A stretch of DNA of 64,000 nucleotides, taken from Paralvinella palmiformis. Lineage: Eukaryota; Annelida; Polychaeta; Terebellida; Alvinellidae. Positions 25,306 through 40,363 of the stretch are shown here, one piece after another. Under the pieces are notes generated by a model. The model ran no database searches and had not been told where the DNA came from. It saw only the letters and a program-made list of their open reading frames with translations. Where the stretch lies: NCBI GenBank assembly GCA_025642065.1, contig JAODUP010000516.1, positions 52,501-116,500 on the forward strand, given 5' to 3'. Position numbers and translations under genes: made by a program. Numbering within the stretch: position 1 is the stretch's first letter; each line of letters opens with the position of its first letter.

Positions 25306-26991
25306 AGGTCCCGGACATTAAGCCGAGACTTTGTGTCAACATTTTGACCCTTATTTTTGGGGGGTTGGCTTAATGGCTGGTGCTATTTCAGTGTCAAGAA
25401 ATCCAATCATCGTGAGAAAAATTTTCAGTGTGTGGACAAACTTTTAGCAGCCGTCTAGACGCAAGTGACCTAGGTCCTAATCTTAGGTCTAGATCTAGAT
25501 GCAAACGGACATCAATCGTCATTTTGATTTAAACTCGTGCAGTCATGGAGTGAAAATAGAAGTGAAACAAGTTGATGATAATTATACATGGCTTTATAAT
25601 GAAAATCAGTATTTATATGTAGAATTATCTGATTTTTGTAATTATGGATAAACGTTGTTTGGCTCAGTAGCGCATTTCACGAAGGCAGCGCCGGTAACAA
25701 GACAACTCGTACTGAAGACATCCCGTACCCAAGGTGTCGTATCTCATTCATTTGGTGGCACAGACATTAGATCTAGAGTGCCCCCGTATACATATTTTGT
25801 ATGGGCATTTATACTAATAACGGGATAATTACTGATTAATTAATTTATTTTCAATAGAGAGTTAGTTACTAACTAACCTCATATACCGGTAATTTACATT
25901 GTCTTGGTTATTGCCGCGTTAGTGAGCAAAACGTACCATCAAAGCCTCAGTACGACTTACTTCTAAGTCATTGACTTCATATATATAGTATACGGTTCAT
26001 TGAATGTTTAATCACGCTGTTAATTTAAGTTTGAGGTCCTACATATGCTCTAACAATTTGCGTAAATGATGGTTATAATTTGCCTTGATCTATTGACAGT
26101 ATACAAAACACATATTGGTATGAATAATGAATTATGAAAACAAAATTATTTTCTGTGTTCAAAACGTCACCTGGGTTGGAAATACTACAAGGAAAAGGTT
26201 TAGGCCTAAAAACCGTCCTCGGCTTAATAGCCTGGACCTACGGTATATATAAATATATATATATATATGACCATATAATTTTCCCAATTTCACCTCCTGG
26301 CTATTGTAACTATCCAGGCGTGACCTAATTATACACTAAAGCTAATCAAAACACTCAAAGATAACAAAATCAAAACATTATTTTAATGTTGGTTATTATT
26401 ATTTATTTTAAAACTTGTACCATAGTCATGATTACCAAATTAATATAATATAAGCTGCCACGTGGTGTTGGTTAGTATAACAATAACATTCAATAGTACC
26501 AAATGTCCTGTAAACTTGGTCACTGGTGCCCGGTAGAAGGTGGTCAACTTCTGATGGGGCGTCAACTCCTTATTTACATCACCAAGACTTTGAAACTTTA
26601 CAACGCAGAAGATCAGTGGTGGAAAGATTAGACAGAGTGGCACCTGAAAAATATGTCGGTAATCACATGAGAATCGAATGATGTATAAATATGAATGGTT
26701 GAGTTGTGTGTTTTTTGTATGTTTTCACACTGGTCAATAATTGTAGCCAATGGGTTACCAACATAAAGAAAGAGATAATCAGGATTAACCCCTTAGAGAT
26801 AGATGAAACATCCCATAGGCAATACTAGAATTTGATGCCAGATTCTTCCTTCTGCACAGTGTGGAAGAAGGTTGTGAACTTCTGATGGGGGGTCAATGTA
26901 ACATAATTTTTAATTAGGGTCATATTTATATACAGTGCTCGACTTTGTTCCCCTGAGTTACCACTTCTTTACTTTTAAAATCAATTTGAAT

Positions 26992-27027
<36 letters not shown>

Positions 27028-29609
27028 TATATTGTTATATATCAAGGGGTATTCAGTGAGTTTAGAAAAGAGGTCCCTAGCTCCATAAAACATGCTACAT
27101 TCATTTTGAGCTTATATTTGAAAACTTTTGGTGAAAACAAAACATTCCAACAAACTGTTGTCCATATCATGCGACAATAAACACAACAACATACCAGTAA
27201 CATATACACAGCATAAATCTGATTAAACAACTAGAGAATGTATTTAATTTAAGTTATACAGCAATGGCTATTAAAAGTTAAGATATACTATCTGACTGAG
27301 ACACCCTAAGGTGAATATTTCCTCTTATAATGAAATGTTACAGAATAAATGTAAAATGTATAATTAAATGTATAAAGAAAATATCCTTTCCAGCTTCTGT
27401 AAATTAATGAAAAAATTTGCAAAAGTAACTGAGGCTAAATACTCAGGTAACCATAAAAAACTATAACTCTGATGTGACAAATTCATCTTTGCTAGTTATC
27501 CTATCACTTACCAGAGCTGAGTGTGATGCTATCCCTCTTTTCCACATTAATGACAAAGAATTCTGACAACACACAGTTGAGAGAAATTCCTGCAAAATAT
27601 AAAATAAAATTTAATAAGATATACTTTCTCTTTACTGAAACAATTTAAAAATATTAACCGCCTTGAACTGTTATGCACGATTAGGATCAAATAATGACTC
27701 ACTTTATTTTCAGCCAGTGCTGCCAGCTCTAGGCAATCCATGTTTCCCCATCCAGAATATTTACGTTCGATCAATAAAGCAGCCTTTTCCGGATCTATGC
27801 TGTTGCATTCATCCAGAACTTTGATGGCGAGACATTCAAACTCACTGTATATATAGGAATATAAGTGCAATCAGGTAGGTTTTCACTTGGCTCTGACACA
27901 CACACACACACACACACACAAATACACAAACACACACAGACAGACAGAGAGAGGGAGAGATGGTAGAAAATGTGTTTAAATTCATTTGTACGTATTAATA
28001 AGGTTCAGAATATAACAAATAACATCATTTTTATTTAAGACATTTATACCTTAATAAAGATAAACAAATTATTTAACACGCTTAATTTTACTTAAGATAA
28101 GTACCTAATACTCACTATTTGTTTTTCATGTACATATTTCTCAGATCTGTGTCATGATATGGAAGTTTTTTCATCATTGAATCGTAAATCTTGCAGGCAG
28201 CCAGAGCTGATGGAATGGCAGCATCTCCATGCTCCCAGAAGAACTTGGCAAGTTCTTGCCTTCATTTATGAAACAAATAGGGATTTCTTAAATGTGGGAT
28301 TAATTCTTAGAATTAGCCAAATACAAACATCGTACGCCTCCTAACTCCAAAAAAGGGATTGATCTATTTACTCATTCTTTGTGAAATTCTAAACACTAAT
28401 TGATTAAAACATTTTAATTAGCTAAATAACACACTAAATAACACACTAAATAACACACTTTGTTTAAATAAATCCATTCAGAGGTTTAACATAATTTGTT
28501 TGCTTTTTAGTTTCCTGTCTTCATTATTTGGAGTAAATTCTATTACCCGTTGCATAAAGCAAAATGGCTGATCATAACTTAATTAATATTTACAATTGTA
28601 CATTATAAGCAATAAACAACATTTATTATATAATGTTTTACATTATAAGTTATAAATGATAATATGTGTGTGTGTATATATATATATATATGGTGTGTGT
28701 GTGTGTGTGTGTGTGTGTGAGCAGACTGCAAATCAAATTTCCATGTGAATCAATACATAGTAATTTATATTTTGCATCAGTGAATCAAAATTTAAACTAT
28801 ATTTACTCAATCTGTAAATTCTATCCTAATACACTAATTTGTTTCCAAAGTACGTATTGTATACAGACTGTATAATGAATTCTCAATTGTGTTAATAAAT
28901 CATATCTTATTATTTATGGAGTTAATCATGTATCTAAAATTGGTACCTAGAAAAAATATACTCCATTAAGGTTGAAAATGGTGCTATATCGCACAGGTCT
29001 ACAGAACTATGGTTTACACATTACAAGGTTGTGAGACCCAGAGTGTCAAATTTGAAAGTCGCTAAGCCTTGAGTAAACAGTCACTTCCACTGACTATTTC
29101 AATCTCTGGTGTCAATCTTGTTTCATCTCTTTGTCCAATCATGTTACTCCTGTAATTAGGTCACAAACAGGCAAGACACAGACCTGACCTAATTAAACAA
29201 GTTTTATCAGACAATGTCAAAACAAAATGATATGGCACAATAATTTCAAGTCTATTGAAATGTTTTAATTTCTAGGTTGGTTTAGCTCAGAGACATGCGG
29301 TTTGATATTTTTCAATCTTAGCTTCTGGCATTCCTTTTCAGTGTGGTTATGCCATCACTATTTATATGTTCTATATTTGGATATGTTTGCATTGTGTACT
29401 GAATAAATTATTATGCGTACAAAACATATACTGAACTTTGCTTTTAATTTATAACCGTTTGGCTTCTAGAATCCCAGTTCCATGTTGCAATGCCATGTTC
29501 ATATCATGTCATAATTATGCATACGTTTTGCATATGTCGGTCAGTTTCTATGGCAATCAGTATCAATCTAGCTTTAGCCATACTGAATAAATTTTAATTT
29601 CAGAATCTG

Positions 29610-29651
<42 letters not shown>

Positions 29652-29949
29652 CTTACCGATTCATGAGTACTGCCCACATGAATAGATCCTTGAAGGGACA
29701 CATCAGTTTATCATTTTCATCACCAAGAGAAACTTCTATGTTTCTTTCTACAGCCTTAATATCCACATCTTTTTTATACTCGCTGTAGTCATACTTGTCC
29801 AGTAATTGCTGGATAAGCTTACCGATGTGTTTCAATGTGAACACCTTACTCGATGTCTCATTCTTAAGCATCTCCCTCAGATGATGTGTTTTGGTAGCCT
29901 GTTGTTAATAATGACAGGAGTGGTGAATAAATGGTATTATCTCTGTGAG

Positions 29950-29996
<47 letters not shown>

Positions 29997-29997
29997 A

Positions 29998-30042
<45 letters not shown>

Positions 30043-30749
30043 ATCTGTTAATCTGGACATCGTTTATCTAGCAAATCCACCTTCCGACCCACTATTGTCT
30101 GTGACGGATTTAGCTCCATTATAAATGACTCTTTAATGCGGCAAAATCGTGTTCCGCATTCCGACTCCGACACTTCATTTCGCCAACAGAATGTGACATT
30201 TCAATGTAAAATGACCTTGATAATCCGACAACACGAAAATGTTGCCACATGTTGCCACTGGTTCAGTCATGCAAGACACACCGACATGTTGTCAGTAATG
30301 GTTAATTAATCCACCCACCCGCAATAATTGCTATATGTAACCAATTACAATCGTCCTTGACCTTACATTGCCATAGCCAATCATAATCATTCATGGCTAA
30401 TTATAAACACAAACATGTGATCTTTGCAAAGAGCAGATCATGAGTTAATCTGATGAACTAAGTGACATGAGTATTTCTTTATAACGTCTGTAATTAATAA
30501 ACATCAAAATGATCTGGTCATTTATCGTGTCATAATTCTTGAAAATAAATAAATACACCACAAGATTATAGGTGTCACTGTGGTTCCAATGGATGTTGCA
30601 TATTATTTTTGTTACATATAACGGCATGTCTTTATGATCTAAAAATGTGTGACGCTGACTACCAGTATGTCACATACTCGATATTCTGACATTCACGTTT
30701 ATGTGACATATTATCATGTGACAAACCTTGTCAGATTAACGGATTCTCA

Positions 30750-30787
<38 letters not shown>

Positions 30788-33700
30788 GCCATATCTATAT
30801 AGATAATAGAATCAGTAATTAAATTATAATTCCTATATTGAAATCATTTATCATCTGATATAATTAATAACTGTCAACAACATTCCAAAATTAGGTCAAT
30901 TTGATGCACAGGAAATAAAAGTGAAAATGGTAAATGGACAAAACTAGATGGATCTTTCTGTTATGGGAATATTCTCTACTTCACTTCAAAATAAGGATCT
31001 TTAAATTCAGATGCAAATATAAAAAGATAACATGGTGTAGCATCTGCAAAATAAATAGTAAAGTGTTCAGATATTTGTTTAAAAACTTTTCTAGGAGACC
31101 ACTATTAATTTCTCTAATATACCTATACATGCAGAATGATAATTACAGGTCTGTGGCCAACAGTGCTATCATTTAGGTCATGGAGATCCCCTTCCAAGTC
31201 ACTATAAGTACAAGAGTGAGTGAGATACGAAATAAATGTCCAAATGAGGCCACACCTTGTTATATAACATCCTCAGTTTTGGAGCTGTCAGATATTCATC
31301 CATAATGAGACCATTCTGTAAGAGGAGTCTGATGAATCCTGTCTTATCATCAATCAGGGCATCAGTCATGATGTCATTAAGGCTGCCTGTAACAAAGATA
31401 AAACCCAGACACTTCCTCATCAAGTCACCAACCTAAACATGATCGATATATTTGAATATATATGTTCTTGCTGATTATAGGAAAAATATCATGATATCCA
31501 GGTTAATGTATTCCAGTAAATCAGCAGTGCCATTTATCAGGTCAGCCTTTAATGATGCTGCGAGTTGGGAAATTGTAGCTTTTCTGAGAAATAACTTGTT
31601 ATGTGAAACAATTTGTTAATCAATTAGTGTGTGGCATAAATGTGTTGTTTATGAAATGATAATGAAATGCATACAGCATAACACTTCCAACAATAAGAGA
31701 ATAAATATCTTGCGGCTAACGTATAAACAGGATATTGGATCCTTCTAAAGTGAGTTTCCTAGATAATAAAATAGATTATTATGTTTTATAATATGGTGAG
31801 AAAAACTGTTTAACCTTTTTAAAGGTCAGTTAAACATCACTGAACTGACTCTTTCATGTTGTACTTAATAATAATAATGATAATGATGATGTGATGATAA
31901 CAATAAGCATAATAATAATAATAATAATAATAATGTAGATATAACGAAGTACTGTCACTTAGAAACAGCAGCCATTTACATTTGATGTACAGTAATGATC
32001 ATTATGAGGTATTTCAAATTTAGTTAGACATGTTTCAGGGTGGATGTTAGTGACCACATGAGTCTTAAGGACAAATAAAAAAAAATAAAGAGGGTGCACT
32101 TGTAATCTATTCCAGTAACCCCTTTGTTCAGAACCTACTATAATAAATACATCCACTGTTGGACGCGCGCGCACACACACACACAAACATACACACACAA
32201 AAACATACAAATCAAAGCTTGTTTCCTTGACTAACTACCCAAGAATTTATTTATTTGAAAATGACTAATTATAAACTTTAGGACCTGCCTTAAAATACCA
32301 CCTGCGTTTACCTAAAGGTCACCAGCCACAATGGTCGGATAGACCTCCTCAGACATATCTATTCCGATCAAAGAAGTATAACTATATTGTTAAACACTAA
32401 CCTGATGGCCATGTCACATTCATCGTAAAGATGTCATCACGAGCTATGTCTGTCCTGTTCCATGTCAGCGCCAACCTCAGCTGGTCATGTAACTGATCCA
32501 AGTTCTTAGCACCTTTACCTACAGAAAACAATACATAATATTAATACCTGAAGCTAAATATAAGCTAACACTAATATATACAAGTAAACATGTTATGTAT
32601 TTGGAGGGGCATTTTTCAAATCACTATATTTGTTGTTAATTTTATTGTTACTATTATTGATTTCTGTTACTTTTCTGATTATCATCATCGTCATTATCAT
32701 CACATCAACATCATCATCATAACCCTATTATCATAATTTATGTTATTAATGTGATTAGGTGTTTAATTTGTGGTCATACTGTGATGATTGAGACCATGAT
32801 CATTCCATATATAATTTGGAGAGACACAAATCTAATGTAGTCCAAATCCTTTATTATCATAATCTAGCTGATACATTAGAACCCATTTTATTATAACTAG
32901 TATCAGAAATAATTCTTATTATGAAAACCATCATAGCAGCACAACTTAATTATTATCACAATCATTACATCAGAATCCTGTCTGACGACCCTCCTGATTC
33001 TGTTCAGAGAATGATCTTATGCGAGAAAATAAAAACCTAACAATATTTAAGGAGAAAAACTCAGACACATATAGTCACCTAATTGCTGGATCAAAACTAT
33101 GAGAATTGGTCTCTTTTTCAGCAGATCAAATCAGTTCTCTGGCGGTATTCCATCTAAACAAAAACATCGATCCCTGAACCCATCTCGTGTGATTATATGA
33201 AACGTTGAGATAAACGAGGGTCTTACCTTTTAAGAGAGCAGATAAAATGGCCACATCAAGTTCTTCGTTTTTATTCATGTCAAAGACAGTTATCTGCAGA
33301 GATAAAAATTCAATGTCAGATTATACCAGAATTAAAGACGTGATTGTTTCGAAGAATCAGCACAAGCAACTGTTCAAAAATGACTACAGAAGCCAACAGC
33401 AGATTACTCATACCAGCTTCTCATCCTTGCAGCATTTTAGGACGGTTTCAACATAATTAGCCACTTCCTTCTTTATATCGGATCTTTCTGCCCACGTTTT
33501 TCCATAAGCATCTATAAGTTTGTCTTCGAGGATTAACCGATGTTTGTCCTTCATTATGCGTTCATGGCTGAAAGAAGAATGACTTGTTTTAAGCTACATT
33601 TAAATATGGTATAGGTCCTAATCTGCAGTTAATGACTTCGATTACGGATGACAATAACAGATCATTTAAAATAGATAATAACTGCATCATCTTCATTTGT

Positions 33701-36700
33701 CAGCTGATGACTCTATTGAAGATCTCCATAAATTATTCATCATATAAGGTCTTTAGAATTTAGGTATATGAGATAATCAGAACAGAAGATTGAAAATTTG
33801 ACCTACTCTATAGTTTCCAGTAGGTATATACATATATTATTTAGCAGAAGAGCACCATATTCACAAAAGTAAAAATATTGAGAGACTATAAACTCTATTT
33901 TCTATATTATCTGTTGACATTTGTGATATGCTCGACTCCTTTTAAACAAAGAAATAACAAATATGGCTATCTTTCCAAATAATACGGGCACCAACCATAG
34001 TCTGCTTCTACTGGATAGTTTACTTGTTGATAACAAACTCTAAACAAAGAATGAAACCAAATGAAAGCTGAACTTGACAATAATGTTATCGTCATTGGCC
34101 GTCTTGTTCATATCACTATAGCTACATGATACTTATGTAGAATACGAGGTCTTCCTCATCAGGATAGCTATGTCTGTTTTACTGTATACCTCATCATAAT
34201 TTTCAATTAGGAAAATATTTATAATGTGAACCAATTTAGGAATGTTTTTTAAGAACACCCAAACAAAAATCTTAAGTTGAAGCTCAACAAACACTCCACT
34301 AAAATATATATACATGCATGCAGAGTACGATAACATACCAGAAATACGTTCTATCTGGTTTTTATCAGATTGTTAACATCCATCTTCATATAAATTCATA
34401 TAAAATATCAAAGGCTTTCTGCTTCTTGAGATTTCAGTTATATTTTCATATTTGACGATGTATTGATAATTGTCATATTTTCAATAAATGAGCTTAGATA
34501 TGAAAGTATTACAGTACTAGAAACATCCAGCCCCCCCCCCTTCTAAAATAAACATATATCGCTTACTTCCTTGTGGTGACATAATGATGATAAGCGTAAG
34601 AGAGTATATCAGCAGCTCTTCCTGTTCCTTCGCATACCACACACGGTATCCTAGCCTCTATAGATCTTGATACATCTTTGATCGCATCATAGCCACCCTC
34701 TACCAACACCAACACAACGGGAATACCACTGTGAGCTTCTGCAACAAACAATATTTGGATGCCACAGTCACCATGACGTCAACTAATATATGTTAAAACA
34801 AGACTGAATTGTGATTGGTCAATGTCAGATCCAGTGTCATGCACCGCAGGATTATAGGTAACACTAAATAAAATTAAAAAATAATAATTAACCGAAAATG
34901 GCTGCATTAATGACTAAGATTAGTTCTTTATTTTATCTTACATTACATTTTGACATTGAAAAAGATTATTATATGCATTTTAAACTAAATTTAAAGACAT
35001 AAACAATAAGCATGCAGTGATGAAATGATTATAATTAAGAGAGAACACCCACAAACACACACACACGTGTGCGTGCACGTGGGCACGTACCATTTCTAAG
35101 TTTAGGATCATCCGATGCTGCCAGCTTGCTTTCGAGCCTCGCCCTGAATTCTGCCACACCTCCGTATTTTCCTCTGTAGCCGTCATCAACCAATAGGAAA
35201 TGAGTATGATGTGGGTTGAGAGAGACGAGCGAGCCATGTTCTATTACTTTACTCGGCTTATACGTCGCATTCCAAGAACCCTGAATGATGATGATGATAC
35301 ATGGAATTGCTTCAGGATTCTCTTGGTTATTTGTAAACTAATGTTTTACCAGGTTTTGTCTGTTTTTGAAAAGTTTGATTAGTTAAAGAAATTTCATCCA
35401 GATACGTTCTTGACAAAATGAATGTGGATAAAAAATTACAATTTCAGTTAAAAACTCATCATTACCATAAGTCTGAAAAATACAATACACTTTTTGTATG
35501 ATTAAAATATGATTAAAATATTACTAAAATATGATTAAAATATTACTAAAATATTACTAAAATATGATTAAAAGTTTGATGAAATAAATTAGTTAGATAA
35601 GAAATTGTATTTATAATTTTTGCTCAAGCTAATTTTTTCATGCACACACACACACAAACACAGAGAGAGAGAGATTAAAGAAAGTAGACAAATGTTAAAC
35701 ATCTTTTCACAACAGATCAAACTTACATTTTCATGTTTATTTATCAACGACTTGTTGTCAAGTACGTAGCCCCATGGTGCTATACCTAAACATCTCAGAG
35801 TATGCGTCATTCCATTCTTATCGTAAGTATATGACTGCGCCTCAGCAACGGCTTCGCCTACGGCCCTCATCACTCCCATATTAAAGCCACTAGTGATGAT
35901 CCAGGCATTAGTCGTCTGAGCTGCCTATAAACAGATTAACACCATTATGTACTCCAAGATCCTGAATAAAACTTGTAGCCATTAACTAGCTGATAGGAGT
36001 TGTAATTGTTACGATTATTATAATTCCCATTACTTTGAATCAATATAAGCATTATATGCTTTTGATATTGTTCCTTTTGAACACTGACCTAGTTTAATTT
36101 CATGGAATGTTGTAAATGTTTGACATGAAATAAAATGGAAAATACCGTAGGTCCCGGCCATTAAGCCGAGGTAGTTTTTAGGCCTAAAATATAACAATTT
36201 ATGGTAGTACCATCCATTAAGCCAACCTAAAAATCTGAACCTTTCCCTGCAGTATTTCCAGGTGACGTTTTGAATGCAGGAAATAGTTTTGTTTTCATAA
36301 CTCGTACCAACGTCAATAGATTAAGGCAAATTATAACGATTGTTTACACAAGCTGTTAGCGCATACGTAGGACTTCAAACTTTGTAATTTATCCATAATT
36401 CCAAAAATCTGATAATTCTACATTTAAATATTGATTTTCATTATAAAGCCATGTATAATTATCATCAACTTGTTCACTTCTATTTTCAGCCCACGACTGC
36501 ACGAGTTTAAATCAAAATGACGATTGATGTCCGTTTACATCTAGAGTCTAGATCTAGATTCTAGACAGCTGCTAACACAATGAATTTTCCCCTCAATGAC
36601 TAGATTTCTTGACACTGAAATAGCACTGGCCGTTAAGCCCACCCCCCAAAATAAGGGTCAAAATGTTGACACAAAGTCTTGGCTTAATGGCCGGGACCTA

Positions 36701-39700
36701 CGGTATTTGTTCTCAAATACTACTACTACTACTAATAATAATAAACAATCCCCTTTACAGAGGTATTCCTTGTATTTGGGCTACATGTATCAATTGGCCC
36801 ATTAGGTCTAAATTTCATGGGACTTTTCGAGATACCACGGGACATTTGATCAACCAAAATGAAATGATTTGCGAATTCTGGATCGCATATTGTATTACAA
36901 ATAAACATTTCTTATTTCCGATGAATTATTTGTCTATTTGTGTGATTGCTTAGCAAAAAAAAAAATTCGGACCCAAAAAGTAAAATGTTTTTTAGTTGGG
37001 TCATATCAAATATGGCCGGGCCATTGGCGCAGGGCACGGTCCTAGGAATAACTCTGCCTTCATGGCTATTTCCTCTTCTTACAAGGGTACAACAATAACA
37101 ACAACATTATTATTAATTTATCAACATCATCATCATCATCATCAGTTGTAGTAGTAGTAGTAGTAATATTACCACCAAACTTCCTTAATGTTACAACCCA
37201 ATTTTATACTAGCTATAACCAGAAACACAATTTGAAATAGGAACCATTCCCAGAACCATTCTTGCCCACGTCAAAAAAACAGATTGTTGAACCATTATTT
37301 AAGTGACACCTATAATAAATGGACAGATATCCAGTACAGGGAAGCATAACTCACACTGACTAATCCTCTGTTAAACACCTCCTTCCGTCGACCATCCAAC
37401 TTGAAGTTCTTCGCCCCGCCAATAACTGTGATGACGAGGTTTGCTTGTCGTGGATGATCCATGTGCCAGTGGTTCTTCAGTAGTTTAAGCACGAGTTCAA
37501 CATCTGTATCATCCGACAGACGTATGTACTGATTGGGGAGAGGGGGGGTGAAAACATTATGAATTAAAAATGACAACGGTATATAATTATAGGACGGCGA
37601 ATCAGAGACAGCATCAGGAATTATTATCAGTTAGTCTCAATTAAATAGTCTTGATTGAGCATTAATTTGTAAGTGGCTGCATAGGTGGAGAAATGTTTTG
37701 AGTTTTTGAACATAGGTGGCAGCACACTATTAATACCAATTAACAACACTGTTTTTTAAACATTAGTGACAACATCCATATCGCTGTCACAGTCTAATAT
37801 TATATATATTTAATATTCCTTCTTATTGAACTATGAGACTTTAATTTAAACAATTCATTTAATTATCTTAGTAGTTGTTGTTTTTGTTGGGTTGATCTAT
37901 TTGCCTTAAGGAAACAAAACCCCCAAAAACATAATTAAGCTTGTGCCCGATTCAAACCCACAGCCTGGAAGTTTGCAGCACAATGCTCTAACCACTGCAA
38001 TATCAGAGTAGCCTTATTTATGTTATAAGGAGATAGTTTTATAAGTTATGCTGGTAGTTAATAACAGCTGGTAATTAATATTGGTGGTTCATATTAGTAG
38101 TCAGTAATAGCTGATTGTTGACAACTTTCTATTCTAATGAATTAATTGTTGTTATAATCTGTAATTATAAGATATAATTTATTATTGTATGTATTTATTA
38201 TTGTATATATTTATTATTGTATGTATTTATTATTGTATATATTGTTCCAGCTTCAATTATTAGTGTTCTATGCCTTTCTGTTCCAAGTCATAATGATAAA
38301 CTATTACATGACATAAAGTAATGTGGGTGTCGCCATTGCTAGTACATGTACTGTACTTAGATTGATAGTTGACCAATAAGCAGCATTTCTTGTATAAACA
38401 ACTGTTTTTCTATCAAACCTGACTTCAGACAAAAGATAAACATTAATTAAATAAAGATGAGCATAATAATTGGTTGAATGAAATTCTGAAAAATTAGGTA
38501 CGAATGAACAAAATAGAACATAATGAAACACAGGAATGAGAGAACATCTGATGAAAAAATATATGTCAGAAGATGTATAATGTACCTTAGCAGGTTTTCG
38601 TCCACCAAGTCCTTCATATTGAAAGTCAATCTTTCCAAATGCATTTGTTTGAAACTTCTTTATATGTTCTTCCTTCTTCCATTGTTCATCTATTTCTCCC
38701 ATTTGTATTTTCTTTTTCACCGTTAATGCACCTGTGGCATGAATTGAAGACATTCATATATAGAAATAGACATATTTTTAATTCTCAATCAGTATAAAAT
38801 GAACTACTGGTACAAATATAGAATTAGGATGGATTCTACTAGCTACACAGGGCATGGTTTTTGTCCTAATTCCCTCTTTTTTGCGAGGTTCTTTACAGCT
38901 CTCATCCGCAGAGGTTCACATCATAAGTTCAGGTACCCATATTTCAGCTAAAGTCATATGGTGATTATACATTTAGTGTTGCAGCCCTCACTTTGTAGAA
39001 TGGATTACCAGCAGATGCCAGAAATGTGTCGTCTTTGGAAAAGTTTAAATCTGTTCTTAAAACACACATGTTCGAGATTGCTTTCACAGATAAATAGTAA
39101 TTATTGTTCAAATATTTTATTGGGGTTTTACAGACATATTATTTGACATATCAATGTACAGTGTTTTTAAATGACTCCTGCTAGTAAAGATGCTTATTAA
39201 ACATACATTATTGTTGTTATTATTATTATTATTATAATTAGAACATCCAGTGTTCACCATATTTGTGGGATATTTCATCATGGTAGCTCAATGATAAAGT
39301 GCTGGATTAGAAATCAGGAGGTCTTTGGATCAAAACCACTTACAACCATCTACTGGCTTTACACTGAATATCTATAGGTGTTTGATTGGTAGCTGTACAG
39401 ATAATGCACCTATAGATGGCACCTACAAATAGTATACAACCATGATACGTGTCTCCATTTTTGCCAAGATTTCGGCAATGCCTATCGCATTTAGTTTCAG
39501 TTCATGTATTTGTGGAGAGAATTCTGAATGTTTGTTCAGAAAGGTGTCTGTATTGGTGTAGAAATATTTCAACTTATTTACATATATGTACGTGTTTCAT
39601 CGTAGCTCTGCCTCCCAGTTTAATCCATAACTATATTTTATTTTTGATCCTTGATCACTTGGGAACGAGTAGTGCTGCTTGGGTCGGTTGTGCAATCATT

Positions 39701-40103
39701 TGGTTTGTGCCGAGTGAGTTCTGGATCTCAATGTTTTATAGGTGACCCACACAGTGTCACACAAATAGGGCATTTGTTTCACATAACTTTGTAGCGAATA
39801 TTTTATCAATTATATGACGAGAGCTCTAGAGTATTCGAGGCAGGTGATGATCTGGTAAAAACAATACATGCCTGGTTCCATGTATGATGCCATTTTAGCA
39901 TAATTTAGCAGTGATAACATAACTTACCAATATTTTAATGTTGGAGAAGACGATCATTGTCTCAAAAATATAAACGGAAATCAGTCAATTTGTTTATTAT
40001 CAATGTAGTGAATCATTCTATATAGTAATATAATGATATTATTGTGTAATAATTTATGCATTCTTTGAGACAGAGTACACATAAACAATTGAATAGTAAT
40101 AAT

Positions 40104-40158
<55 letters not shown>

Positions 40159-40317
40159 AAATACTGATGTACTCTGTTAGGGTCAATGAGCCTCCAGTGA
40201 CTGGTAATAGCAAGAGGTCAATGAAATTAATTCCTGCTGATATTGATTGTGTACTCACTCACTTTAACGCACTGTGATAATAACACTGTATATATCACTA
40301 TATATATATTGTGTGTG

Positions 40318-40363
<46 letters not shown>

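Larger units (their letters stand above)
23456..26643 (-). other. TRPM S1-S4 membrane domain
   Basis: Exons 26500-26643, 24679-24807 and 23456-23713. S1 spans the 26500/24807 junction (GHL joined to IMYMIFLILYSYMLLF), S2 is WFVIVWLITIIVEEFRQ, S3 is VDALVTVLVILTLILRF, and S4 is YSIMCIFLFIRVLREY. LGPKLVMINQM follows as the S4-S5 linker. S2 keeps a Glu and Gln (EEFRQ) and S3 an Asn and Asp (FNRVD), matching the four calcium-coordinating positions known from TRPM2/4/5/8. The 26500 exon uses a weak donor (GTACTA). Confidence 0.85.
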
